Below, one piece after another: positions 33,293-46,085 of a DNA stretch of 64,000 nt. Numbering within the stretch: the first letter of the stretch is position 1; each line of letters begins with the position of its first letter. The stretch spans positions 86,338,056-86,402,055 of the forward strand of contig CM055899.1 of the NCBI GenBank assembly GCA_029582155.1. The letters run 5' to 3'. The position numbers and the translations under genes were made by a program. Below the pieces are notes generated by a model. The model was not told where the DNA came from. It ran no database searches and saw only the letters and a program-made list of their open reading frames with translations. Source of the DNA: Panopea generosa. Its lineage: Eukaryota; Mollusca; Bivalvia; Adapedonta; Hiatellidae.

Positions 33293-34690
33293 TACATTTA
33301 TAAAAGGACAGTTACTCAGACAGAGATTTATGCGATTTAATAGTTCAAAGTAAAAATGTGACACTGTATTTTTTTTTTTTTTTGATGTGAGGTTTACTAA
33401 TCAATAGACATGTAAACAACGGGTGTTGCATCTGCAGAAGTGGTAAGATGTCTAACAGCTGTTTCTATCGTTAGTAAAATAATCGGCAATGAATTGAGTT
33501 GCCAGCTTATTCAACGTCATGTTGACACATGCATCAATTATATGGATCTGCCCTAGAGTTTAAAAACAAATCCATGACCCCCTGATGATATAAATTAGAT
33601 TACAATGAGTCTTTAACATGCTCAAAAGATAGGCCTGTATCATATGGGACTGGGAAGTTGACTTCCATGTTCAATAGATGAAGTTTATGTAAAAGTTTAA
33701 GTAATGGTTTTTAAAAAGGTGATTAAAAACGTATTTACTACAGAGTATCAGCCTCGTATCTAAAGAGTGATTTGTCAAAAAACTCATTCTCAAACCAGTC
33801 TACAAATTCCTTACAGTTCCTTTTTGATTAAGTTTATTGAGTTGTAAAACATAATTTATGTATGAAAATGGAACAGGGAGGTGATGTTAATCAGCCAGTC
33901 TTGTATTTCTAATCTGATATAAACAGACAAGCATTATCAACAACTCATTTAATTCTGTAAACAACTGTGTTTGACGCATGCTTGTGAAATGAATAGTTTA
34001 TCAAGAAAGACAACTCAAACAAATATTCCAAGATATACGATGTGTGATTATGTCCCTTTATAATTTGTTGGTTTGCAAAATGTAAAAATAATTTTCATTG
34101 CATATAAAGTACATAATTTAGGTGTGATTGGGAACCAGTCAATGCACATATTAAGGGAACCAGAATATGCTTCTTTTGGCTCCTGTCCTCTAGAACGAAT
34201 GTTTGGCATTTTACAGATATGATTTAGTCTGTAAACAGAAAGTTTTCACCATATATTTAATTGGAATATGTGGCTCAATGCTTTGTTTTTATTATTTTCA
34301 CTGCAGACAGAATTAGGTTTATGTTGAAAAGCTCATATGGGAATTAGCCGAAAATGTAAATTTTGCTTCTATTAATTGAAAAAGCATGCTGCACATTTCT
34401 TTGATTAGTAAAGCTATGATGAGTATTTGACTCTTAATATTTTAGATACTTTTCAAATATTTCTCACACAAGTTTTATCAATGGAAACTGCAAGTAAATT
34501 AATTTCTATACTTAAACTGTATATTGATCACTCATTTCTTGCGAAACACTTGGCAATAACAAAATAAGGGGTACAGGTTTCAGCATTTATGTGTCCAGGT
34601 GATTTCAAATATTGCGATGGGGGTCAATAATGGAAGAGACATTGGCTATGATTATTATTATACACATATCTGTCTGGTCAAATTTCCTAT
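33293..34690. other. Unique AT-rich sequence, no gene seen
   Basis: No recognisable frame or repeat. Confidence 0.5.
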
Positions 34691-34699
34691 TCTGGACAA

Positions 34700-35110
34700 G
34701 TCAGTAACTTTATTTATAAAAAAAACTTGTGTATTACTTTGGACCTGTTTGTAACTTCACTTATAAAAATATTTGTGTATTACTTTGGACATGTTTGTAA
34801 CTTCATTTATAAAAATACTTGTGCATTACTTGTAAATCTGGGAAGGAGTTGAATTGTACATATGTAAATAACATTGTGTGCATTGGGTTGTATGCCCAGG
34901 TAGCATCCTAGAGGCATATGAATTTGCCATCATAAACAGATGTAAGGGAGTCGAAGGTAGCAATATCATTTCTATGTGCGTCCGATAATGTGTTTGCGTA
35001 TGTGTGTGTATGCCCAAGTACTGTTGTTGAAATGCCCTAGAGGCATATGAATTTGCCATTGTGAACATAATATATTATGTAAGGGAGTCAAAGGTAGTAA
35101 TATTATTTCT
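34700..35110. repeat. Two local duplications (62-bp triplication, then ~150-bp duplication)
   Basis: TTTATAAAAATATTTGTGTA-type units occur three times at about 62 bp (34710-34835). Then CCTAGAGGCATATGAATTTG, TAAGGGAGTCGAAGGTAGCA and ATTTCTATGTGCGTCCG occur twice, about 130-150 bp apart (34905-34985 and 35035-35120). Confidence 0.8.
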
Positions 35111-35119
35111 ATGTGCATC

Positions 35120-36360
35120 TGTAAGTGTATATGTTTGTATGTGAGAATGCCTGCTGGTGTATGCTGTTACTGGACCACAGTTATTGATGCTATTTGATCG
35201 GAACAGGACGACATCAAATGAATGTCTAATACAAATGTACACGAATATACCGTGGTTCTACTGCCACAAGTAGCTTAACAACGTATGTGAACTATTGGAA
35301 CTAAAATTTATACAAGTATCTACCATTGTGCATGAAAGTTATTATATCTGTAAAACATCAAAGTACCATTTATTAACCCTAATAAATCTTTCACATGTTG
35401 TGTATGCTTTTGAAGAAAGAGGTGTGGTATTTCCTTGAAAATAACCCATTGTATTTCCATAAAACCATGAATAAATATAAAAAAATAAGCTGAATGTCAT
35501 GAACTTGAATTAAAGGGACAGCTGCCGTTTGGAAACAATGCAGATGCGATCAGCCTATATGCTTATCTCAATCTACATTGTTTGTCTCTCAGTTCATTCT
35601 TACCACACCCCTACAAGATGATGTGGGGGTAAGAATCATAAAAGAGAAGAGAACAGATCACCCGACCCCTTCGAGCATCGAGGTGTTATAAGTAGATGAA
35701 TCATAGAGTATACTATTATTTAACATTGTATTGAATGTTTGTTTATAATCTGCTTGTCATGTGTTGCATTTATTATTTGAATTTATATGTAATGAGAAAC
35801 ATTATACGTTTAAATTACTGAATATTTTTTTTTTTTTGAATTTTGAATCTTGATGTTCTAAGGGGTCGCGATAGTGCAATGAAAGAAATTCGACAAATGA
35901 AGGTTTACTTCGTTCATATGTATATGACACCTATATATTATTCAATCATCTGTTAAATATGAAACTAACCTTAAAAAGTGACAATCATGTTGTATTATCA
36001 TCTTTTTGACTAAGTCAGCCATTCATCACCGTAGCAACAAAACTGTGTTCATTGTTAACTGCAATATGTTTATGTCTCATATTCATGTGTAAACTATCTC
36101 TTCACGTGTCATGTTTTTCTCATGGTTGGTAAGGGTGTAAATATTTGCTACGTTTCTCATATAGAAGCATTTTATTTTTTTACCAATGTTTAATATGCTT
36201 TTACCTGTGTTTCAGTATTGGGCATTAAAGGTTTCCACATTTTCTTTAATCTTGTTTTTGTTTAATCATTTTTTTTTAATGGGCTTTACCACCAGTTTTC
36301 ATCATATATATTATAATGGCATGCAGTCTTACCGGTGAAGGATGGTCTTAAGTGCTTATA
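35120..36360. other. Unique AT-rich sequence, no gene seen
   Basis: A short GC-richer stretch (35515-35690) has no stable open frame or recognised repeat. Confidence 0.5.
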
Positions 36361-36369
36361 TTGTTTGTT

Positions 36370-36655
36370 TGAATATTTAGCATCATTTTTAAGCCATCAA
36401 GGGTGAACAGACAATCATTTAACCTAATCACTCTTTCCTGGGATCCTTGATGGTTAACCAGTACTCTAGCAGACCCAATCTCTGCAAGTAACTGATTATT
36501 TTCCAACATGAATCAGTGGTGAGAGACAAAAAGCAATGAGATGCAATGTTATATACATGAACAACATCGTAGAGACTGTGGCCAGGTGGGGATTTGGACT
36601 CACAACCCCTAGACTGGCAATTAAACGTGCTACAATCTGAGCTAACAGAGCCCGA
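36370..36655 (-). repeat. tRNA-derived SINE, family A, inverted, nearly full length
   Basis: On the minus strand: GGGCTCTGTTAGCTCAGATT, a B box in GGGGTTGTGAGTCCAAATCC, then the family A body and the tail (plus strand TAGCATCATTTTTAAGCCAT). This is the most complete inverted copy of the family. Confidence 0.82.
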
Positions 36656-36659
36656 CTCA

Positions 36660-37286
36660 AATGCTTTTATAAAAGAATCTCTGAAGAATATGCTATCAGA
36701 ACTAAGCTTTAAGTTTGACTCACAAGGTATACCAGCAGTCCCCGAGGCATTTCCTTAGACAACTAAGTCTTACACTTAAAGTTTTGGCCATTACGGACTC
36801 CATGCATTACAGGATATGAAATTTGAATGGTTTAAATTATTTCTAGCAAATGTTAAGGAATGCCAAGAAATTAATCAATTTTACTTTGAGATCTTGCAAG
36901 TATATAAATAAAGTACATAAGTTTCTTGTGATCAATGTACACTAATTGTGTTATTAGGCTATGAAAGAATTTTACCCATTATCTGATTAGGAGCAAATAA
37001 TGCATTCCAGGCCTTATATAAAAGATAGAAAACTCGCATCTCCTGACTGAATGTTGATAAAATAGCACACAAACGATCAACTATTTGGCAAATTACTCAT
37101 TTATAATTTACATGCAGTTGATTTCTGATATACATAAACTTTAAGTTGTATGTAACCTTAGATGTTTTATAATGTTTTTATCATGCAAAATAATCTTCAA
37201 TTGAAAACATTGCAGTGTGAAGTAAAATTTCAAGTAATTTTTGTTTAGATGCTTAGTTGCATCATACAAATGTTGTAATCATAAGT
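36660..37286. other. Unique AT-rich sequence, no gene seen
   Basis: Nothing recognisable. Confidence 0.5.
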
Positions 37287-37288
37287 AC

Positions 37289-37688
37289 CAAATTTACCCT
37301 ATGTATTGGGACAGCAACAAATAATTAAATTTAAGTTACAGGTATGGCAATATATAAGAGAGCGCAATTATTTTACCTACTCTTTTATAAATAAACATGG
37401 GAAATTATCAGAAATAGAAAATTACGTTGTACAGGCAATGTCTCACATTGATCCCTATTTTGGGATTAAAACTTATAATATACATAATTATGCGAAAGTG
37501 TCGGGAAATAAAAAATAACAATGTACAAAATAAAAATTTATAGGTGTCCCAAAACTTAGGAGCAAAACATTATCAGATTTTTTTAAAAATTGTAATGTCT
37601 CCCAATTTTTACTATCCAAAATAAAAATATTTTCCTGAAAATATGGGTGTCCCAAAACAGGGTGTCCCAATACATCTGGTAATTATGG
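37289..37688. mobile_element. 400-bp inverted-repeat element with TA target duplication
   Basis: The left end CCAAATTTACCCTATGTATT is followed by GGGACA. The reverse complement of the right end reads CCATAATTACCAGATGTATT followed by GGGACA. TA flanks both sides (37287-37288, 37689-37690). Short TGTCCCAAAA blocks repeat internally (37547, 37650). A 70-residue lysine-rich frame (37306-37518) occupies the left half and shows no domain I recognise. It is probably a MITE of a TA-targeting superfamily. Confidence 0.7.
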
Positions 37689-38039
37689 TACTTCAATAAT
37701 TTGTCTCGTTTTGAAGAGAATTCCATTCTGCAAAGTAAGAATTTTGATTTGTATTCCTGAGATGAGTGGAGGTGAAGATAATTATAAATTAGATTTCACA
37801 AGATTTTGCATAATACTCGAGCATTTACAAAAATTTAGACAAAATGCCGGGAGTACAAAACAGAGTCACTATAAAAGAGTTTTATAGATATGCAATGTGA
37901 TAATAGTTGTTTGTAATTAAAAATGCATAGTGATCTTGCTTTATAATGTCTTTTGTTTCATATATAAATTGAATTATTAATTAAAGTGTCAATTTCATGT
38001 TTGAAGCGTTTTTATTTTGAACAAGCAGATGCACAATTT

Positions 38040-39185
38040 GGCTGGTCGATCCCTGAATTATTTATTTTCATGGCAATGATAATGCCGCATTGTCTCTTTG
38101 CGACTCAAGTGACCTTGGAAGGAAATGACTGGATAAAATGACATCCTCGAGACACTATGACAAAAAGAACTGACCCTACACCAAATACCTGAATTATTAA
38201 TTTTCAAAGCAATGATAATGTTGCAATGTCTCTTTGCGACTCGAGTGACCTTGGAAAGAAATGACAGGATAAAATGACATCTTCGAGAAACTATGACGAA
38301 AGGAACTGGCCCTACACCAGATCCCTGAATTATCTATTTTCATGGCAATGATAATGTCTCTTTGCAACTCAAGTGACCTTGGAAGGAAATGACAGGATTA
38401 AATGACATCCTCGAGACACAATGACAAAAGGAACTGGCCCTACACCAAATCCCTGAGTTATTTATTTTCATGGCAATGATAATGTCTCTTTGCGACTCAA
38501 GTGACCTTGGAAGAAAATGACAGGATAAAATGACATCCTCGAGACACTATGACAAAAGGAACTTGCTCTACACCAGATCCCTGAATTATTAATTTTCATT
38601 GCAATGATAATGTCTCTTTGCGACTCAAGTGACCTTGGAAGGAAATGACAGGATAAAATGACATCCTCGAGACACTATGACAAAAGGAACTGGCCCTACA
38701 CCAGATCCCTAATTATTTCTTTTCATGGCAATGATAATGCCGCATTGTTTCTTCGCGACTTAAGTGACCTTGGAAGGAAATGACAGGATACAATGACATC
38801 CTCGAGACACAATGACAAAAGGAACTGACCCTACACCAGATCCCTGAATTATTAATTTTCATGGCAATGATAATGTCTCTTTGCGATTTGAGTGACCTTG
38901 GAAGGAAATGAAAGGGTAAAATTACATCCTCGAGACACAATGACAAAAGGAACTGGCCCTACACCAGATACCTGAATTATTTATTTTTATGGCAATAATA
39001 ATGTCTCTTTGCGACTCGAGTGACCTTGGAAGGAAATGAAAGTATAAAATGACATCCTCAAGACACCATGACAAAAGGAACTGGCCCTACACCAAATCCC
39101 TGAATTATTAATTTTCATGGCAATGATAATGCCACTGTGTCTCTTTGCGATTTGAGTGACCTTGGAAGGAAATGACAGGTTGAAG
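38040..39185. repeat. 128-136-bp tandem array (9 units)
   Basis: GTGACCTTGGAAGGAAATGA recurs at 38109, 38245, 38373, 38501, 38629 and 38764 and continues to about 39160. Units also share TTTTCATGGCAATGATAATG and CATCCTCGAGACACTATGAC. Length variation comes from a short CCGCATTG insertion. Confidence 0.94.
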
Positions 39186-39189
39186 TTTC

Positions 39190-40160
39190 TAGCCCAGAAA
39201 CATGTGCGGTTAACTTTAATTTTCAAAAGCATCATTGTTTATTTTGATGTTGTTTTCAAAAAGATATCTTTTTTCTGTAATCTCATGTATGATATTCATA
39301 TTTCTGCATTTTATGATGTTTGAAAAAAAAAAAGACCTAAAACATGAATAGGCCAATATGATAAATTATTAATAAAATAGGAATAATACAACTAGCCTAT
39401 TGTATCAGCTATTATAAATGTATATACACATATATTACACATATACTATAGAAAGAGATAATAAATTAATGCACCTAAGCAATACTGAATTCTTTGAAAT
39501 ATTTAAAAAAACCCGATCGCTTTTAGAATATATATTCCTTCTTCAGGGGATGAAAATGAACATTATCACTAATGATAATGTTTAAAATGTCAAATAATGA
39601 TTACGATGATACAAACATGGAAGTATGATAAAATCATGATAAAAAATCAATTTAATTGTGAAAAGTTCACAAATTACAATGTGCCTGAAAACCAGGCATA
39701 TAGACTCGGGTCCTGTTATAACGCGGTTGCCAGGATCCTCAGAATGAAACCGCGATATACACAGAATCACATTATGAATATCCCAAGATGCACTGCCCTA
39801 CACTATTTGGCAATACAAGTTCTGGATGAAGTACCATAAACAAACACAAGACTGTGTCGGTGTAAATCAATTAAAAGCGACGTTGTTTGAAACAAAAAGA
39901 AGTTGTAATCATGTCAGTCAAAATGACTAGTTCAAAGTGCGAGTGTAAAGAAAAACTTATACATATATACATCATGTCAGTCTGAATTATCAAGGTGTAA
40001 CTGATGCACAAATACACAGTACCAGTTTGAAAAAAATATAACACAGCGATTTAGTCAAGGTTTTAGACCAATTCATCAAATATTATACAATGTTTTTTTA
40101 TAGATTTGGTAGAAAATATTTGAATATATTGCATTCATATGAATAAAACAAACACAGTTT
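39190..40160. other. Unique AT-rich sequence with one MITE end
   Basis: The only feature I support is the pogo-like fragment at 39703-39775. An open frame at 39597-39839 runs through it. Confidence 0.5.
39703..39775. mobile_element. Pogo-like MITE fragment (one end)
   Basis: GACTCGGGTCCTGTTATAAC after TA matches the left end of the 874-bp element at 11857. A partial AACCGCG match follows. The right end was not found, so this is a truncated or highly diverged copy. Confidence 0.7.
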
Positions 40161-42655
40161 TCTACATCATCAACTGCCGTCAAAATGTGACTGAGCTTTT
40201 AGAGAAACAGTCATTTCACTATAAGAGTCTTCTACAGTCACAGCTGCAGTCAAATGTGACAGTGAGCTTTCAAAAAGAAGAGTCATTTCACTATAAGAGT
40301 GTTCTACAGTAACAGCTGCAGTCAAATGTGACAGTGAGATTTCAAAATTAACAGTCATTTCACTATAAGAGCATTCTACAGTAACAGCTGCTGTCAAATG
40401 TGACAGTGAGCTTTCAAAAAGAAGAGTCATTTCACTATAGGAGCCTTCTACAGTAACAGATGCTGTCAAATGTGACAGTGAGCTTTCAAAAAGAAGAGTC
40501 ATTTCACTATAAGAGTGTTCTACAGTAACAGCGGCTGTCAAATGTGACAGTGAGCTTTCAAAATTAACAGTCATTTCACTATAAGAGCCTTCTACTGTAA
40601 CAGCTGCAGTCAAATGTGACTGAATTTTTAGAAGAAACAGTCATTTTACTACAAGAGCTTTCTACAGAAACAGCTGCTGTAAAATGTGACAGTGAATTTT
40701 TAGAAGCAAGTCATTTCACTATAAAAACCTTCTACAGTTACAGCTGCTGTCAAATGTGAAAGTGAGCTTTTAGAAGCAATAGTCATTTCACTATAATAGC
40801 CTTCTACAGTAACAGCGGCTGTCAAATGTAACAATGAATATCTAGAAGCAACAATCATTTCACCATAAGAGTCTTTTACAGTAACAGCTGCTGTCAAGTG
40901 TGAAAATGAACTTTCAGAAGCAACATTCATTTCATTATCCAATCCTTCTACACTAACAGCTGCTGTCAAATGTGAAAGTGAGCTTTCAGAAGCAACAGTC
41001 ATTTCACTATAATAGCCGTCTACAGTAACAGCAGCTGTCAAATGTTACAATGGATATCTAGAAGCAACAATCATTTCCATATAAAAGCCTTTTACAGTAA
41101 CACCTTTTGTCAAATGTTACAATGAGCTTTCAGAAGCAACATTCATTTCACTATCAAAGCTTTCGACACTAACAGTTGGTGTCAAAGGTTATAGTGAGCC
41201 TTTAGAAGCAACAGTCATTTCACTTTAAGAGCCTTCCACAGTAACAGCTTCTGTCAAGTCTGATAAAGATCTTAAAAATCAAAAGTCATTTCACTATGAG
41301 ATCCTTATACAGTTACAGCATCTGTCAAATGTGACAATGAGCTTTCAGAAGCAATAGTCATTTAACTACAAGAACTGTTGCAGTAACAGCTGCTGTTAAA
41401 TGTGAAAGTGAGCTTCAGAAGCAACAGTCATTTTACAACAAGAGATGTCTGAAGCAAGAGCTGTTGGCAAATGTGAACGTGAATTGTTAGAAGCAACAGA
41501 CATTTCACTATAAGAGCATTTAACAAACTGCTGCTGTCAAACATGAAAGTGAGCTTTCAGCTGCAACAGTAATATCACTATAAGAGCATTTAACAGTCAC
41601 AGCTGCTGTCAAATGTGACAGTGAGCTTTCAAAAGCAACAATCATTTACTATAAGAGCTGTGTACAATTACAGCTGCTGTCAAATGTAACAGTGAGTTTT
41701 CAACAGCAACAGTCATTTCACTAAATGAGATTGTTACAGAAACAGTTGGTGTCAAATGTGTAAGTGAGCTTTTGGTAGCAACAGCCATTTAACTATAAGA
41801 GCTTTTTACATAAGCAGCTGCTTTCAAATGTGACAGTGAGCTTTCAGAAGCAACATCCATTTTACTGTAAGAGCCTTCTACAGTCACAGCTGCTGTCAAA
41901 TGTGACAGTGAGCTTTCAGCAGCAACAGTCATTTCATGATAAGAGTCTTCTACAGTAACAGCTGCTGTCAAATGTGAAAGTGAGCTTTCAACTTCAACAG
42001 TCATTTCACTATAAGAGCATTTTACAGTAACAGCTGCTGTCAAATGTGACAGTGAGTTTTCAACAGCAGCAGTCAATTCACTGTAAGAGTCTTCTACAGT
42101 AACAGCTGCTGTCAAATGTGACAGTTAGTTTTCAACAGAAACAGTCATTTCACTGTAAGAGATTGTTACATAAACAGCTGCTTTCAAATGTGACAGTGAG
42201 CTTTCAAAAGCAAGTCATTGTACTATAAGAGCCTTCTACAGTTACAGCTGCTGTCAAATGTGAAAGTGAGCTTTTTGCAGAAGCTGTCATTTTACTATAA
42301 GAGTATAATATAGATACAGCTGCTGTCAAATATGAAAGTGAGCTTTCAGCAGCAAAAGTCATTTAACGATAAGAGCTTTTAACAGTTACAGCTGCTGTTA
42401 AATGTGACAGTGAGCTTTTAGTAGCAACAGTCATTTCACTACAAGAGCCTTTTATGATAACAGCTACTGTCAAATGTGAAAGTGAGCTTTTAGCAGCAAC
42501 AGACATTTCACTCAAAGAGCCTTTTACACTAACAGCTGCTGTCAAATGTGACAGTGGGCTTTGTGCAGCAACAGTCATTTCACTACAAGAGCCTTCTATG
42601 ACAACAGCTGCTGTGAAATGTAACAGTGAGCTTTCAGCAGCAATAGTAACATAAT
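40160..42655. repeat. 72-bp tandem array (about 34 units)
   Basis: CAGTCATTTCACTATAAGAG, ACAGTAACAGCTGCTGTCAA and TGTGACAGTGAGCTTTC recur every 72 bp. Because 72 is a multiple of 3, the minus strand stays open over two to six units (40170-40613, 40700-41041, 41789-42115, 42363-42578) as a 24-residue repeat, but stops recur throughout. A diverged unit (about 42835-42880) lies beyond the fold-back element. Confidence 0.94.
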
Positions 42656-42707
42656 CACACCAAAATAACTTTCTTTAGCAAAAATTGTTTTTATTCTGTG
42701 TGCTTTG

Positions 42708-42830
42708 TGGCAACCCTTAGTGTAACAAAAACCCTTAGTGTAACAATTGTTATCCATTTTGTTACACTAAGAGTTGCAGTGTCAACCCTTAATGTAACAA
42801 AAAATAATTTTGTTACACTAAGGGTTGCCA
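42708..42830. mobile_element. 123-bp nested fold-back element with a perfect 23-bp inverted repeat
   Basis: The left arm 42708-42730 and right arm 42808-42830 are perfect reverse complements (they begin TGGCAACCCTTAGTGTAACA). Between them are three further copies of the same motif: forward at 42730-42746, reverse at 42757-42777 and forward at 42783-42802. The order is forward, forward, reverse, forward, reverse. It sits between the last regular 72-bp unit and a diverged one. Confidence 0.85.
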
Positions 42831-43009
42831 CAGTACCTTCTGTAGTAACAGCTGTTTTCAATGTCCAAACTTTCTACATCAAATATGTTTTCCCCAAAGA
42901 GCTTTTTGCAGCATATTTGTTTTCACATGAGAAATCAAGGTTGCTTTCACTTTACTTTAAAGCATACAGGTTCCATTTTGAAGAACACAGCTTCCTCCCA
43001 TATATTCAC

Positions 43010-46000
43010 ATTCACATCTCAGTCCAAACAACCCATATAACATTCACTATTCACTTCTCAGCCCAAACAACCCATGTGACATTCATTATTCACTTCTCAG
43101 CCCAAACAACCCATATAACATTCACTATTCACTTCTCAGCCAAAACAACCTATGTGACATTCACTATTCACTTCTTAGTCCAAACAACCCATGTGACATT
43201 CACTATTCACTTCTCAGTCTAAACAACCCAAATAACATTCACCATTCATATCTCAGCCCAAACAACCCATATAACATTCACTTTTCACTTCTCAGCCCAA
43301 ACAACCAATGTGACATTCACTATTCACTTCTCAGCCCAAATAACCCATGTGACATTCACTATTCATTTCTCAGCCCAAAAAACCCATATAACATTCGCTT
43401 CTCAGCCCAAACAACCCATATAACATTCACTATTCACTTCTCAGCCCAAACAGCTCATATAACATTCACTATTCACTTCTCAGTCCAAACAACCAATGTG
43501 ACATTCACTATTCACTTCTCAGTCAAAACAACTCATATAACATACACTATTCACTTCTCAGTCCAAACAACCAATGTAAAATTCACTATTCACTTCTCAG
43601 TCTAAACAACCCATATAACATTCACTATTCACTTCTGAGCCGAAACAACCCCTATAACATTCACTATTCACTTCTCAGCCCAAACAACCCATGTGACATT
43701 CACTATTCACTTCTCAGCCCAAACAACCCATGTGACATTCACTATTCACATCTCAGTCAAAACAACCTATGTGACATTCACTATTCACTTCTCAGTCCAA
43801 ACAACCCATGTGACATTCACTATTCACTTCTCAGTCTAAACAACCCAAATAACATTCACCAGTCATATCTCAGTCCAAACAACCCATATAACATTCACTA
43901 TTCACTTCTTAGCCAAAACAACCCATGTGACATTCACTATTCACTTATCAGTCCAAACAACCCATGTGACATTCACTATTCACTTCTCAGCCCAAACAAC
44001 CCATATAACATTCACATTTCACTTCTCAGCCCAAACAACCCATATAACATTCACTATTCACTTCTCAGCCCAAACAACCCATGTTACATTCACTATTCAT
44101 TCTCAGCCCAAACAACCCATGTGACATTCACTATTCACTTCTCAGCCCAAACAACCCATATAACATTCATTATTCACTTCTCAGTCCAAACAACCAATGT
44201 GACATTCACTATTCAATTCTCAGTTTAAACAACTCATATAATATACACTATTCACTTCTCAGTCCAAACAACCAATGTAACATTCACTATTCACTTCTCA
44301 GTCTAAACAACCCATATTACATTCACTATTCACTTCTCAGCCCAAACAACCCATATAACATTCACTATTCACTTCTCAGCCCAAACAACCCATATAACAT
44401 TCACATTTCACTTCTCAGCCCAAACAACCCATATAACATTCACTATTCACTTCTCAGCCCAAACAATCCATGTGAAATTCACTATTCACTTCTCAGCCCA
44501 AACAACCCATATAACATTCACTTCTCAGCCCAAACAACCTGTGTAATATTCATTTCTCAGCCCAAACAACCATATAACATTCACTATTCACTTCTCAGCC
44601 CAAACAACCCATGTGACATTCACTATTCACTTCTCAGCCCAAACAACCCATATAACATTCACTTCTCAGCCCAAACAACCCATATAACATTCACATCTCA
44701 GCCAAAACAACCCATATAACATTCACTATTCACTTCTCAGTCCAAACAACCAATGTAACATTCACTACTCACCAACCTATATAACATTCACTATTCACTT
44801 CTCAGTCCAAACAACCAATGTAACATTCACTATTCACTTCTCAGTCTAAACAACCCATATAACATTCACTATTCACATCTCAGCCAAAACAACCCATATA
44901 ATATTCACTATTCACTTCTCAGTCCAAACAACCAATGTGACATTCACTATTCACTTCTCAGTCTAAACAACTCATATAACATACACTATTCACTTCTCAG
45001 TCCAAACAACCCATATAACATTCACTATTCACTTCTCAGTCTAAACAACCCATATAACATTCACTATTCACTTCTCAGTCTAAACAACCCATATAACATT
45101 CACTATTCACTTCTCAATCTAAACAACCCATATAACATTCACTATTCACTTCTCAGTCTAAACAACCCATATAACATTCACTATTCACTTCTCAGCCCAA
45201 ACAACCCATATAACATTCACATTTCACTTCTCAGTCCAAACAACCCATATAACATTCACTATTCACTTCTCAGTCCAAACAACTCATATAACATTCACAT
45301 TTCACTTCTCAGTCCAAACAACCAATGTAACATTCACTATTCACCTCTCAGTCCAAACAACCCATGTAACATTCACTATTCACTTCTCAGTCCAAACAAC
45401 CCATATAACATTCACTATTCACTTCTCAGTCCAAACAACCCATATAACATTCACTATTCACTTATCAGCCCAAACAACCCATGTTACATTCATTATTCAC
45501 TTCTCAGCCCAAACAACCCATGTGACATTCACTATTCACTTCTCAGTCTAAACAACCCAAATAACATTCACCATTCATTTCTCAGTCCAAACAACCCATA
45601 TAACATTCACTATTCACTTCTCAGTTTAAACAACCCAAATAACATTCACCATTCATTTATCAGTCCAAACAACCCATAAACCATTCATTATTCACTTTTC
45701 AGTCCAAACAATCCATATAACATTCACTATTCACTTCTCAGTCCAAAAGACCCATATAACATTCACTATTCACTTCTCAGTCCAAACAACTCATATAACA
45801 TTCACTATTCACTTCTCAGCCCAAACAACCCATATAACATTCACTATTCACTTCTCAATCCAAACAACCCATGTGACATTCACTATTCACTTCTCAGTCT
45901 AAACAACTCATATAACATTCACTATTCACTTCTCAGCCCAAACAACTCATATAACATTCACTATTCACTTCTCAATCCAAACAACCCATATAACATTCAC

Positions 46001-46085
46001 TATACACTTCTCAGTCTAAACAATGCACATAACATTCACTTCTTCTAAGTCCAAACAACCCGTGTAACACTGTTCACCTCTCAGT
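43010..46085. repeat. 39-bp tandem array (about 75-80 units)
   Basis: ACATTCACTATTCACTTCTC followed by AGCCCAAACAACCCATATA is repeated at 39 bp, with occasional shorter units missing ACTATTCACTTC. The main variants are CCC/TCC/TCT before AAACAAC and ATGTGAC/ATATAAC. The plus frames 42698-43222, 43927-44124 and 44081-44719 read it as a 13-residue repeat and are not genes. Confidence 0.96.

Noticed and set aside
44081-44719. 212-residue Asn/Pro-rich repeat protein
   Set aside because: It is the 39-bp array read in phase. It starts and stops inside the array and has no flanking gene structure.
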